From assembly GCF_008831285.2 (NCBI RefSeq), contig NW_022205222.1, positions 1 to 18,061 of the forward strand: 18,061 bases of DNA. Direction: 5' to 3'. The stretch is from Nymphaea colorata. Lineage: Eukaryota > Streptophyta > Magnoliopsida > Nymphaeales > Nymphaeaceae. A model generated the notes under the pieces. The model saw nothing but the letters and a program-made list of their open reading frames with translations. It had not been told where the DNA came from and did no database searches. Position numbers and translations under genes: made by a program. Positions 1 through 9,000 of the stretch are shown here, in pieces (position 1 is the stretch's first letter; each line of letters opens with the position of its first letter).

Positions 1-440
1 ACAAGAAATCAAAGTAATGCATAGATCTCATTGGCATCCATTTGAACTTGTGATTTCAATCAACAAATCATTCAACATGCATGTTTAAGCACATTCACGC
101 ATTAGTTTTTTATTCAAGTCATTCAATTGATCTAATGTGTTTCACCGTTTATTACTTTTATAAAGAACGTTTAAATGATTGAAATCACACAAGTTCATAT
201 AGTTAAAAAATGGGATCTATGCATTAGTTTCATCCCTAATAGTAATCGAAAGAATTCAATTTGTCGTACATATAGTACGCGATATAAGCGATTGAAATCA
301 GTTGTTTGTATAAACATTAGTCGAATTTAAGTGAGTCATTTGATCACGCATATTTAATTGAATGTTTTTAACTTATTAATACATCCATTTTGAATGATTC
401 ATTTGATCGAAATCACAGTTTGTGTGAGAATGAACAAGAT
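1..440. repeat. Partial HOR copy 0 (left edge)
   Basis: This is the 3' part of a HOR cut by the window start. It opens in the last R monomers, crosses the R-to-F switch near 115, and continues as F monomers with boxes at 180, 293 and 408. It differs from the central copies: the two-monomer deletion junction lies at about 62-76, 'cacgcattagtttttt' replaces the 'catgcgttagtttgtg' of copy 1, and there are small deletions, for example 'cgtacatatagtacg' near 265 and 'cacagtttg' near 414. These features ally it with copy 10 at the far right and not with its immediate neighbour. Confidence 0.9.
57..80. other. Two-monomer deletion junction at left edge
   Basis: 'caatcaacaaatca' is joined directly to 'ttcaacatgcatgttt', the same R5-to-R7 fusion as at 16931-16953 with one A fewer. 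The following bases 'cacgcattagtttttt' also match copy 10 and differ from copies 1-3, so the two short-form HORs share descent. Confidence 0.85.
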
Positions 441-908
441 TCAAGTGGTTAATTTGCCCCCTATATTTAATCTAATCTGTTTCACTTGTTATTACATGTG
501 TAATGAACGGTTTAAATGATTGAAATCACAAGTTCTTATGGATACAAGTGGGATCTATGCTTTTGTTTGATCCCTTTTACTTAATTCAATGAGTTTAACT
601 TGTTATATTTATAGTGAATGACCTAAGGTATTGAAATCACAAGTTCGTATCAGTACGAGTGGTATTTAAGTGATTCATTTGATCACACACATTTGATTGA
701 ATGTACTTAACTTGTTGTTGCATCTATATTGAATGATTTAGTGGATTGAAATCTCAAGTTTGTATGAAAACAAATAAGATTCAAGTCGTTCATTTGCGCG
801 CTTATAGTGTATCTAATGCGTTTCACTTGTTATTACATCTATAATGACTAACTTAAATGATTTAAATCACAAGTTCATATGGATACAAATGGGGTTTATG
901 CTATAGTT
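116..908 (+). repeat. F block: seven forward monomers (reference)
   Basis: These are monomers in the 'tgaaatcacaag' orientation, with boxes at 180, 293, 408, 521, 632, 747 and 862 (spacings 113, 115, 113, 111, 115, 115). A typical monomer runs: the 'tgaaatcacaagttc' box, a short dyad such as 'cgtatcagtacg', 'gagtgggatttaagtg', 'attcatttgatcac', an AT-rich stretch, 'cttgttattacatctata', then 'atgaatgatttaaatgat'. Monomers differ clearly from one another, while the same monomer in successive HORs is nearly identical, which is the definition of a higher-order repeat. The block recurs in every HOR, for example about 1837-2630. Confidence 0.88.
645..658. repeat. Short exact dyad TCGTA-N4-TACGA inside an F monomer
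   Basis: 'tcgta' (645-649), spacer 'tcag', 'tacga' (654-658): five-base arms that are exact complements, directly after the 'tgaaatcacaagt' box. It is kept in the corresponding monomer of every full HOR, including the diverged right-edge copy (about 17511-17524). Related but weaker forms ('gtattgatac') sit at the same place in other monomers. It could be a protein-binding dyad or may just be part of the repeat; no known box (for example a CENP-B box) is recognised. Confidence 0.5.
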
Positions 909-952
909 TGATCCCTTGTAGTTTCACCCGTATTGATACAAACATGTGATTT
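864..952. repeat. Inverted repeat at first F-to-R switch
   Basis: The left arm 864-894 ('aaatcacaagttcatat', 'ggatacaaatgggg') pairs imperfectly with the right arm 925-952, whose reverse complement reads 'aaatcacatgtttgtatc', 'aatacgggtg'. The loop is about 30 bp. This is one of four orientation changes per HOR, and the same arrangement is seen in the other copies. Confidence 0.7.
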
Positions 953-981
953 CATTCCCTTAGATCCTTGCTATTGTTGTT
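909..981 (-). repeat. Short R segment nested before the main switch
   Basis: A part-length monomer in reverse orientation: 'cccgtattgatacaaa', then 'catgtgatttcattccc', 'ttagatccttgctattg'. It is close to R monomer 4 of the same HOR ('cccactcgtattgatac', 'cttgtaatttcaattc', 'ggatccttactattg', about 1401-1460). It lies between forward boxes at 862 and 1009, stretching that spacing to 147 bp. Present in every copy. Confidence 0.8.
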
Positions 982-1040
982 ACATTTATAGTGAACTTTC
1001 TAAGGGATTTAAAGCACAAGTTCGTCTAAATACGAGTGGG
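927..1040. repeat. Inverted repeat at nested R-to-F switch
   Basis: The left arm ends in 'ccttaga' (958-964) and the right arm begins with the exact complement 'tctaagg' (999-1005). Outward, 'cccgtattgatac...' on the left matches 'taaatacgagtggg' (1027-1040) on the right with mismatches. The loop is about 34 bp (965-998). Found in every HOR. Confidence 0.75.
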
Positions 1041-1078
1041 ATGTAAGCGATTCATTTGATCAAGTTATGCATATTCAA
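982..1078 (+). repeat. Short F segment before the main switch
   Basis: A forward monomer piece with a diverged box 'tttaaagcacaagttcg' at 1008, followed by 'acgagtgggatgtaag' and 'cgattcatttgatca'. It forms the left arm of the dyad centred at 1078. Present in every copy. Confidence 0.82.
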
Positions 1079-1152
1079 TTAAATATGTGTGATCGAATGA
1101 ATCACTTAAATCCCACCTCTATTGATGCGTACTTGTGAATTCAATCCCTTGG
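1004..1152. repeat. Strong inverted repeat at main F-to-R switch
   Basis: This imperfect palindrome is centred on the 6-base loop 'caatta' at 1076-1081, flanked by 'catatt' and 'aatatg'. The left arm 'tgggatgtaagcgattcat', 'ttgatca' pairs with a right arm whose reverse complement reads 'tgggatttaagtgattcat', 'tcgatca', giving three mismatches across about 26 bases. Similarity continues outward through the 'gggatt...cacaagt' boxes to about 1004 and 1152, and more weakly to about 980 and 1172. The left arm has about five extra bases near the loop. Equivalent loops lie at 2798, 4521, 6246, 7914, 9636, 11355, 13071, 14790, 16466 and 17940. Confidence 0.85.
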
Positions 1153-1836
1153 ATCATTCACAATATACATCAGATTTATGTCCATATGAATTGGTGATTT
1201 CAATTACTTAAATCATTCCTTATACATATCATGACAAGTAAAACACATTAGATTAACCATAAAAGATCAAATGAACAACTTCAATTTCATTCATTTTCAT
1301 GCAAACTTGTGATTTAAATCCACTAAATCATTCAACGTGGATGTAGCAACAAGTTAATCACATTCAATGAAATATGCGTGCTTAGATGAATCGCTTAAAT
1401 CCCACTCGTATTGATACAAACTTGTAATTTCAATTCATTGGATCCTTACTATTGATGTAACTACAAGTTCAACTCATTGGATTATCTACAAGAGATCAAA
1501 GTAATGCATAGATCTCATTTGCATCCATTTGAACTTGTGATTTCAATCAACAAAATCAATCATTGTACATGTAATAACAAGTGAAACGCATTAAGGTAAT
1601 GATAAGCGATCAAACGAACGACTTGAATCTCATTTTTTTTCATATAAACTTTTAGTTTCAACCATTTAAATCATTCATTATAGATGTAATAACTAGCGAA
1701 ACATATATATTAACTAAAATACAACAAGTAAATCACTTAAATGTCATTTATGGTCATTCAAGCTTGTGATTTCAATCCACTAAATCATTCAACATGCATG
1801 TTTAAGCACATTCATGCGTTAGTTTGTGATTCAAGT
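1079..1836 (-). repeat. R block: reverse monomers (reference)
   Basis: These are monomers in reverse-complement orientation, with 'cttgtgatttca'-like boxes ending at 1143, 1202, 1317, 1432, 1545, 1660 and 1774. Spacings are 59, 115, 115, 113, 115 and 114 bp, so the second unit (1144-1202) is a truncated monomer of 59 bp. Read on the minus strand these align with the F monomers. The last stretch (1775-1836) is a partial unit leading into the R-to-F switch. Recurs in each HOR; two units are lost in copy 10. Confidence 0.87.
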
Positions 1837-1912
1837 CATTCAATTGATCGCTAATGTGTTTCACCGTTTATTACTTTTATAAAGAACGTTTAAATGATTG
1901 AAATCACACAAG
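1763..1912. repeat. Inverted repeat at R-to-F switch
   Basis: The left arm begins 'cttgtgatttcaatcc' (1763) and ends 'gcgttag' (1816-1822). The right arm begins 'ctaatgtg' (1851) and ends 'gattgaaatcacacaag' (to 1912), which is the reverse complement of the start of the left arm with a 2-base insertion. The loop is about 28 bp and the middle of the arms is poorly matched. The dyad is present at each HOR boundary of this kind but is damaged in copy 4 (54-bp deletion). Confidence 0.75.
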
Positions 1913-2163
1913 TTCATATAGTTAAAAATGGGATCTATGCATTAGTTTCATCCCTAATAGTTAATCGAAAGAATTCAATTTGTCGTTACATCTATAGTAC
2001 GCGATATAAGCGATTGAAATCAGTTGTTTGTATAAACATTAGTCGAATTTAAGTGAGTCATTTGATCACGCATATTTAATTGAATGTTTTTAACTTATTA
2101 ATACATCCATTTTGAATGATTCATTTGATCGAAATCACAAGTTTGTGTGAGAATGAACAAGAT

Positions 2164-3886
2164 TCAAGTGGTTAATTTGCTCCCTATATTTAATCTAATC
2201 TGTTTCACTTGTTATTACATGTGTAATGAACGGTTTAAATGATTGAAATCACAAGTTCTTATGGATACAAGTGGGATCTATGCTTTGTTTGATCCCTTTT
2301 ACTTAATTCAATGAGTTTAACTTGTTATATTTATAGTGAATGACCTAAGGTATTGAAATCACAAGTTCGTATCAGTACGAGTGGTATTTAAGTGATTCAT
2401 TTGATCACACATATTTGATTGAATGTACTTAACTTGTTGTTGCATCTATATTGAATGATTTAGTGGATTGAAATCTCAAGTTTGTATGAAAACAAATAAG
2501 ATTCAAGTCGTTCATTTGCGCGCTTATAGTGTATCTAATGCGTTTCACTTGTTATTACATCTATAATGACTAACTTAAATGATTTAAATCACAAGTTCAT
2601 ATGGATACAAATGGGGTTTATGCTATAGTTTGATCCCTTGTAGTTTCACCCGTATTGATACAAACATGTGATTTCATTCCCTTAGATCCTTGCTATTGTT
2701 GTTACATTTATAGTGAACTTTCTAAGGGATTTAAAGCACAAGTTCGTCTAAATACGAGTGGGATGTAAGCGATTCATTTGATCAAGTTATGCATATTCAA
2801 TTAAATATGTGTGATCGAATGAATCACTTAAATCCCACCTCTATTGATGCGTACTTGTGAATTCAATCCCTTGGATCATTCACAATATACATCAGATTTA
2901 TGTCCATATGAATTGGTGATTTCAATTACTTAAATCATTCCTTATACATATCATGACAAGTAAAACACATTAGATTAACCATAAAAGATCAAATGAACAA
3001 CTTCAATTTCATTCATTTTCATGCAAACTTGTGATTTAAATCCACTAAATCATTCAACGTGGATGTAGCAACAAGTTAATCACATTCAATGAAATATGCG
3101 TGCTTAGATGAATCGCTTAAATCCCACTCGTATTGATACAAACTTGTAATTTCAATTCATTGGATCCTTACTATTGATGTAACTACAAGTTCAACTCATT
3201 GGATTATCTACAAGAGATCAAAGTAATGCATAGATCTCATTTGCATCCATTTGAACTTGTGATTTCAATCAACAAAATCAATCATTGTACATGTAATAAC
3301 AAGTGAAACGCATTAAGGTAATGATAAGCGATCAAACGAACGACTTGAATCTCATTTTTTTTCATATAAACTTTTAGTTTCAACCATTTAAATCATTCAT
3401 TATAGATGTAATAACTAGCGAAACATATTATATTAACTAAAATACAACAAGTAAATCACTTAAATGTCATTTATGGTCATTCAAGCTTGTGATTTCAATC
3501 CACTAAATCATTCAACATGCATGTTTAAGCACATTCATGCGTTAGTTTGTGATTCAAGTCATTCAATTGATCGCTAATGTGTTTCACCGTTTATTACTTT
3601 TATAAAGAACGTTTAAATGATTGAAATCACACAAGTTCATATAGTTAAAAATGGGATCTATGCATTAGTTTCATCCCTAATAGTTAATCGAAAGAATTCA
3701 ATTTGTCGTTACATCTATAGTACGCGATATAAGCGATTGAAATCAGTTGTTTGTATAAACATTAGTCGAATTTAAGTGAGTCATTTGATCACGCATATTT
3801 AATTGAATGTTTTTAACTTATTAATACATCCATTTTGAATGATTCATTTGATCGAAATCACAAGTTTGTGTGAGAATGAACAAGAT
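2164..3886. repeat. HOR copy 2 (1723 bp)
   Basis: Full-length HOR of sub-variant A, almost identical to copy 1. The noted differences are one missing T in 'tgctttgtttg' near 2284 and 'catattatattaac' near 3425, which becomes the standard form in later copies. F-to-R dyad loop at 2798. Monomer order and orientation are the same as in copy 1. Confidence 0.93.
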
Positions 3887-5609
3887 TCAAGTGGTTAATT
3901 TGCTCCCTATATTTAATCTAATCTGTTTCACTTGTTATTACATGTGTAATGAACGGTTTAAATGATTGAAATCACAAGTTCTTATGGATACAAGTGGGAT
4001 CTATGCTTTTGTTTGATCCCTTTTACTTAATTCAATGAGTTTAACTTGTTATATTTATAGTGAATGACCTAAGGTATTGAAATCACAAGTTCGTATCAGT
4101 ACGAGTGGTATTTAAGTGATTCATTTGATCACACATATTTGATTGAATGTACTTAACTTGTTGTTGCATCTATATTGAATGATTTAGTGGATTGAAATCT
4201 CAAGTTTGTATGAAAACAAATAAGATTCAAGTCGTTCATTTGCGCGCTTATAGTGTATCTAATGCGTTTCACTTGTTATTACATCTATAATGACTAACTT
4301 AAATGATTTAAATCACAAGTTCATATGGATACAAATGGGGTTTATGCTATAGTTTGATCCCTTGTAGTTTCACCCGTATTGATACAAACATGTGATTTCA
4401 TTCCCTTAGATCCTTGCTATTGTTGTTACATTTATAGTGAACTTTCTAAGGGATTTAAAGCACAAGTTCGTCTAAATACGAGTGGATGTAAGCGATTCAT
4501 TTGATCAAGTTATGCATATTCAATTAAATATGTGTGATCGAATGAATCACTTAAATCCCACCTCTATTGATGCGTACTTGTGAATTCAATCCCTTGGATC
4601 ATTCACAATATACATCAGATTTATGTCCATATGAATTGGTGATTTCAATTACTTAAATCATTCCTTATACATATCATGACAAGTAAAACACATTAGATTA
4701 ACCATAAAAGATCAAATGAACAACTTCAATTTCATTCATTTTCATGCAAACTTGTGATTTAAATCCACTAAATCATTCAACGTGGATGTAGCAACAAGTT
4801 AATCACATTCAATGAAATATGCGTGCTTAGATGAATCGCTTAAATCCCACTCGTATTGATACAAACTTGTAATTTCAATTCATTGGATCCTTACTATTGA
4901 TGTAACTACAAGTTCAACTCATTGGATTATCTACAAGAGATCAAAGTAATGCATAGATCTCATTTGCATCCATTTGAACTTGTGATTTCAATCAACAAAA
5001 TCAATCATTGTACATGTAATAACAAGTGAAACGCATTAAGGTAATGATAAGCGATCAAACGAACGACTTGAATCTCATTTTTTTTCATATAAACTTTTAG
5101 TTTCAACCATTTAAATCATTCATTATAGATGTAATAACTAGCGAAACATATTATATTAACTAAAATACAACAAGTAAATCACTTAAATGTCATTTATGGT
5201 CATTCAAGCTTGTGATTTCAATCCACTAAATCATTCAACATGCATGTTTAAGCACATTCATGCGTTAGTTTGTGATTCAAGTCATTCAATTGATCGCTAA
5301 TGTGTTTCACCGTTTATTACTTTTATAAAGAACGTTTAAATGATTGAAATCACACAAGTTCATATAGTTAAAAATGGGATCTATGCATTAGTTTCATCCC
5401 TAATAGTTAATCGAAAGAATTCAATTTGTCGTTACATCTATAGTACGCGATATAAGCGATTGAAATCAGTTGTTTGTATAAACATTAGTCGAATTTAAGT
5501 GAGTCATTTGATCACGCATATTTAATTGAATGTTTTTAACTTATTAATACATCCATTTTGAATGATTCATTTGATCGAAATCACAAGTTTGTGTGAGAAT
5601 GAACAAGAT
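3887..5609. repeat. HOR copy 3 (1723 bp)
   Basis: Last full-length HOR of sub-variant A ('catgacaag' near 4676, 'gaacaactt' near 4718, eight-T run near 5078). It lacks one G in 'gagtggatg' near 4482, a change also found in copy 5 near 7875, which suggests exchange or shared ancestry between non-adjacent copies. F-to-R dyad loop at 4521. Confidence 0.93.
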
Positions 5610-7279
5610 TCAAGTGGTTAATTTGCTCCCCTATATTTAATCTAATCTGTTTCACTTGTTATTACATGTGTAATGAACGGTTTAAATGATTGAAATCACA
5701 AGTTCTTATGGATACAAGTGGGATCTATGCTTTTGTTTGATCCCTTTTACTTAATTCAATGAGTTTAACTTGTTATATTTATAGTGAATGACCTAAGGTA
5801 TTGAAATCACAAGTTCGTATCAGTACGAGTGGTATTTAAGTGATTCATTTGATCACACATATTTGATTGAATGTACTTAACTTGTTGTTGCATCTATATT
5901 GAATGATTTAGTGGATTGAAATCTCAAGTTTGTATGAAAACAAATAAGATTCAAGTCGTTCATTTGCGCGCTTATAGTGTATCTAATGCGTTTCACTTGT
6001 TATTACATCTATAATGACTAACTTAAATGATTTAAATCACAAGTTCATATGGATACAAATGGGGTTTATGCTATAGTTTGATCCCTTGTAGTTTCACCCG
6101 TATTGATACAAACATGTGATTTCATTCCCTTAGATCCTTGCTATTGTTGTTACATTTATAGTGAACTTTCTAAGGGATTTAAAGCACAAGTTCGTCTAAA
6201 TACGAGTGGGATGTAAGCGATTCATTTGATCAAGTTATGCATATTCAATTAAATATGTGTGATCGAATGAATCACTTAAATCCCACCTCTATTGATGCGT
6301 ACTTGTGAATTCAATCCCTTGGATCATTCACAATATACATCAGATTTATGTCCATATGAATTGGTGATTTCAATTACTTAAATCATTCCTTATACATATC
6401 ATAACAAGTAAAACACATTAGATTAACCATAAAAGATCAAATGAACCACTTCAATTTCATTCATTTTCATGCAAACTTGTGATTTAAATCCACTAAATCA
6501 TTCAACGTGGATGTAGCAACAAGTTAATCACATTCAATGAAATATGCGTGCTTAGATGAATCGCTTAAATCCCACTCGTATTGATACAAACTTGTAATTT
6601 CAATTCATTGGATCCTTACTATTGATGTAACTACAAGTTCAACTCATTGGATTATCTACAAGAGATCAAAGTAATGCATAGATCTCATTTGCATCCATTT
6701 GAACTTGTGATTTCAATCAACAAAATCAATCATTGTACATGTAATAACAAGTGAAACGCATTAAGGTAATGATAAGCGATCAAACGAACGACTTGAATCT
6801 CATTTTTTTTCATATAAACTTTTAGTTTCAACCATTTAAATCATTCATTATAGATGTAATAACTAGCGAAACATATTATATTAACTAAAATACAACAAGT
6901 AAATCACTTAAATGTCATTTATGGTCATTCAAGCTTGTGATTTCAATCCACTAAATCATTCAACATGCATGTTTAAGCACATTCATGCGTTAGTTTTGTT
7001 ATTCAAGTCATTCAATTGAAATCACACAAGTTCATATAGTTAAAATGGATCTATGCATTAGTTTCATCCCTAATAGTTAATCGAAAGAATTCAATTTGTC
7101 GTTACATCTATAGTACGCGATATAAGCGATTGAAATCAGTTGTTTGTATAAACATTAGTCGAATTTAAGTGAGTCATTTGATCACGCATATTTAATTGAA
7201 TGTTTTTAACTTATTAATACATCCATTTTGAATGATTCATTTGATCGAAATCACAAGTTTGTGTGAGAATGAACAAGAT
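5610..7279. repeat. HOR copy 4 (1670 bp, internal 54-bp deletion)
   Basis: This is the first copy carrying the sub-variant B bases: 'cataacaag' near 6399 and 'gaaccactt' near 6444. It retains the eight-T run near 6803 typical of copies 1-3, so it looks intermediate. It is shortened by a 54-bp deletion at the R-to-F switch (about 7018), partly offset by small indels. One extra C occurs in 'gctcccctat' near 5625. Confidence 0.92.
7010..7026. other. 54-bp deletion junction in copy 4
   Basis: The standard sequence runs 'caattgatcgctaatgtg' ... 'aaatgattgaaatcac'; here it reads 'caattgaaatcacac'. The lost segment is bounded by the direct repeat 'attga', one copy of which remains. This removes the right arm of the R-to-F inverted repeat and most of one partial F unit. 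It is consistent with replication slippage or microhomology repair across the hairpin. Confidence 0.85.
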
Positions 7280-9000
7280 TCAAGTGGTTAATTTGCTCCC
7301 TATATTTAATCTAATCTGTTTCACTTGTTATTACATGTGTAATGAACGGTTTAAATGATTGAAATCACAAGTTCTTATGGATACAAGTGGGATCTATGCT
7401 TTTGTTTGATCCCTTTTACTTAATTCAATGAGTTTAACTTGTTATATTTATAGTGAATGACCTAAGGTATTGAAATCACAAGTTCGTATCAGTACGAGTG
7501 GTATTTAAGTGATTCATTTGATCACACATATTTGATTGAATGTACTTAACTTGTTGTTGCATCTATATTGAATGATTTAGTGGATTGAAATCTCAAGTTT
7601 GTATGAAAACAAATAAGATTCAAGTCGTTCATTTGCGCGCTTATAGTGTATCTAATGCGTTTCACTTGTTATTACATCTATAATGACTAACTTAAATGAT
7701 TTAAATCACAAGTTCATATGGATACAAATGGGGTTTATGCTATAGTTTGATCCCTTGTAGTTTCACCCGTATTGATACAAACATGTGATTTCATTCCCTT
7801 AGATCCTTGCTATTGTTGTTACATTTATAGTGAACTTTCTAAGGGATTTAAAGCACAAGTTCGTCTAAATACGAGTGGATGTAAGCGATTCATTTGATCA
7901 AGTTATGCATATTCAATTAAATATGTGTGATCGAATGAATCACTTAAATCCCACCTCTATTGATGCGTACTTGTGAATTCAATCCCTTGGATCATTCACA
8001 ATATACATCAGATTTATGTCCATATGAATTGGTGATTTCAATTACTTAAATCATTCCTTATACATATCATAACAAGTAAAACACATTAGATTAACCATAA
8101 AAGATCAAATGAACCACTTCAATTTCATTCATTTTCATGCAAACTTGTGATTTAAATCCACTAAATCATTCAACGTGGATGTAGCAACAAGTTAATCACA
8201 TTCAATGAAATATGCGTGCTTAGATGAATCGCTTAAATCCCACTCGTATTGATACAAACTTGTAATTTCAATTCATTGGATCCTTACTATTGATGTAACT
8301 ACAAGTTCAACTCATTGGATTATCTACAAGAGATCAAAGTAATGCATAGATCTCATTTGCATCCATTTGAACTTGTGATTTCAATCAACAAAATCAATCA
8401 TTGTACATGTAATAACAAGTGAAACGCATTAAGGTAATGATAAGCGATCAAACGAACGACTTGAATCTCATTTTTTTCATATAAACTTTTAGTTTCAACC
8501 ATTTAAATCATTCATTATAGATGTAATAACTAGCGAAACATATTATATTAACTAAAATACAACAAGTAAATCACTTAAATGTCATTTATGGTCATTCAAG
8601 CTTGTGATTTCAATCCACTAAATCATTCAACATGCATGTTTAAGCACATTCATGCGTTAGTTTGTATTCAAGTCATTCAATTGATCGCTAATGTGTTTCA
8701 CCGTTTATTACTTTTATAAAGAACGTTTAAATGATTGAAATCACACAAGTTCATATAGTTAAAAATGGGATCTATGCATTAGTTTCATCCCTAATAGTTA
8801 ATCGAAAGAATTCAATTTGTCGTTACATCTATAGTACGCGATATAAGCGATTGAAATCAGTTGTTTGTATAAACATTAGTCGAATTTAAGTGAGTCATTT
8901 GATCACACATATTTAATTGAATGTTTTTAACTTATTAATACATCCATTTTGAATGATTCATTTGATCGAAATCACAAGTTTGTGTGAGAATGAACAAGAT
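7280..9000. repeat. HOR copy 5 (1721 bp)
   Basis: Near full-length HOR of sub-variant B with a seven-T run near 8471. It has 'gagtggatg' near 7875 (shared with copy 3), 'gtttgtattcaag' near 8660, an intact 'ctagcg' near 8530 and 'gatcacacatattta' near 8898. The last two states recur in copy 7 but not in copies 6 or 8. F-to-R dyad loop at 7914. Confidence 0.92.

Larger units (their letters stand above)
441..2163. repeat. HOR copy 1 (reference copy, 1723 bp)
   Basis: This is the first complete HOR and is used here as the reference. F boxes lie at 521, 632, 747 and 862; a short R segment has its box near 943; a short F segment has its box at 1009. R boxes end at 1143, 1202, 1317, 1432, 1545, 1660 and 1774, and F boxes resume at 1899, 2015 and 2130. 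It belongs to sub-variant A: 'catgacaag' at about 1229, 'gaacaactt' at about 1273, and a run of eight T at 1633-1640. Private differences from copy 2 include 'cacacacatttg' near 665, five C after 'ttg' near 457, and 'catatatattaac' near 1713. Confidence 0.93.

Noticed and set aside
796-801. 'gcgcgc' CpG-rich motif once per HOR as a regulatory site
   Set aside because: It is a six-base motif repeated only because the HOR repeats (796, 2518 and onward). Nothing around it supports a promoter or binding site.
1004-1152. Rho-independent terminator or bacterial operator
   Set aside because: The dyad is AT-rich with no GC-rich stem followed by a T run, there are no genes, and it recurs once per 1.72-kb satellite unit.
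116-1836. Foldback transposon or MITE with long terminal inverted repeats
   Set aside because: The inverted layout is reminiscent of foldback elements, but there is no unique internal segment, no target-site duplication and no non-repeat flank; the units are strictly tandem. An origin from such an element cannot be excluded.
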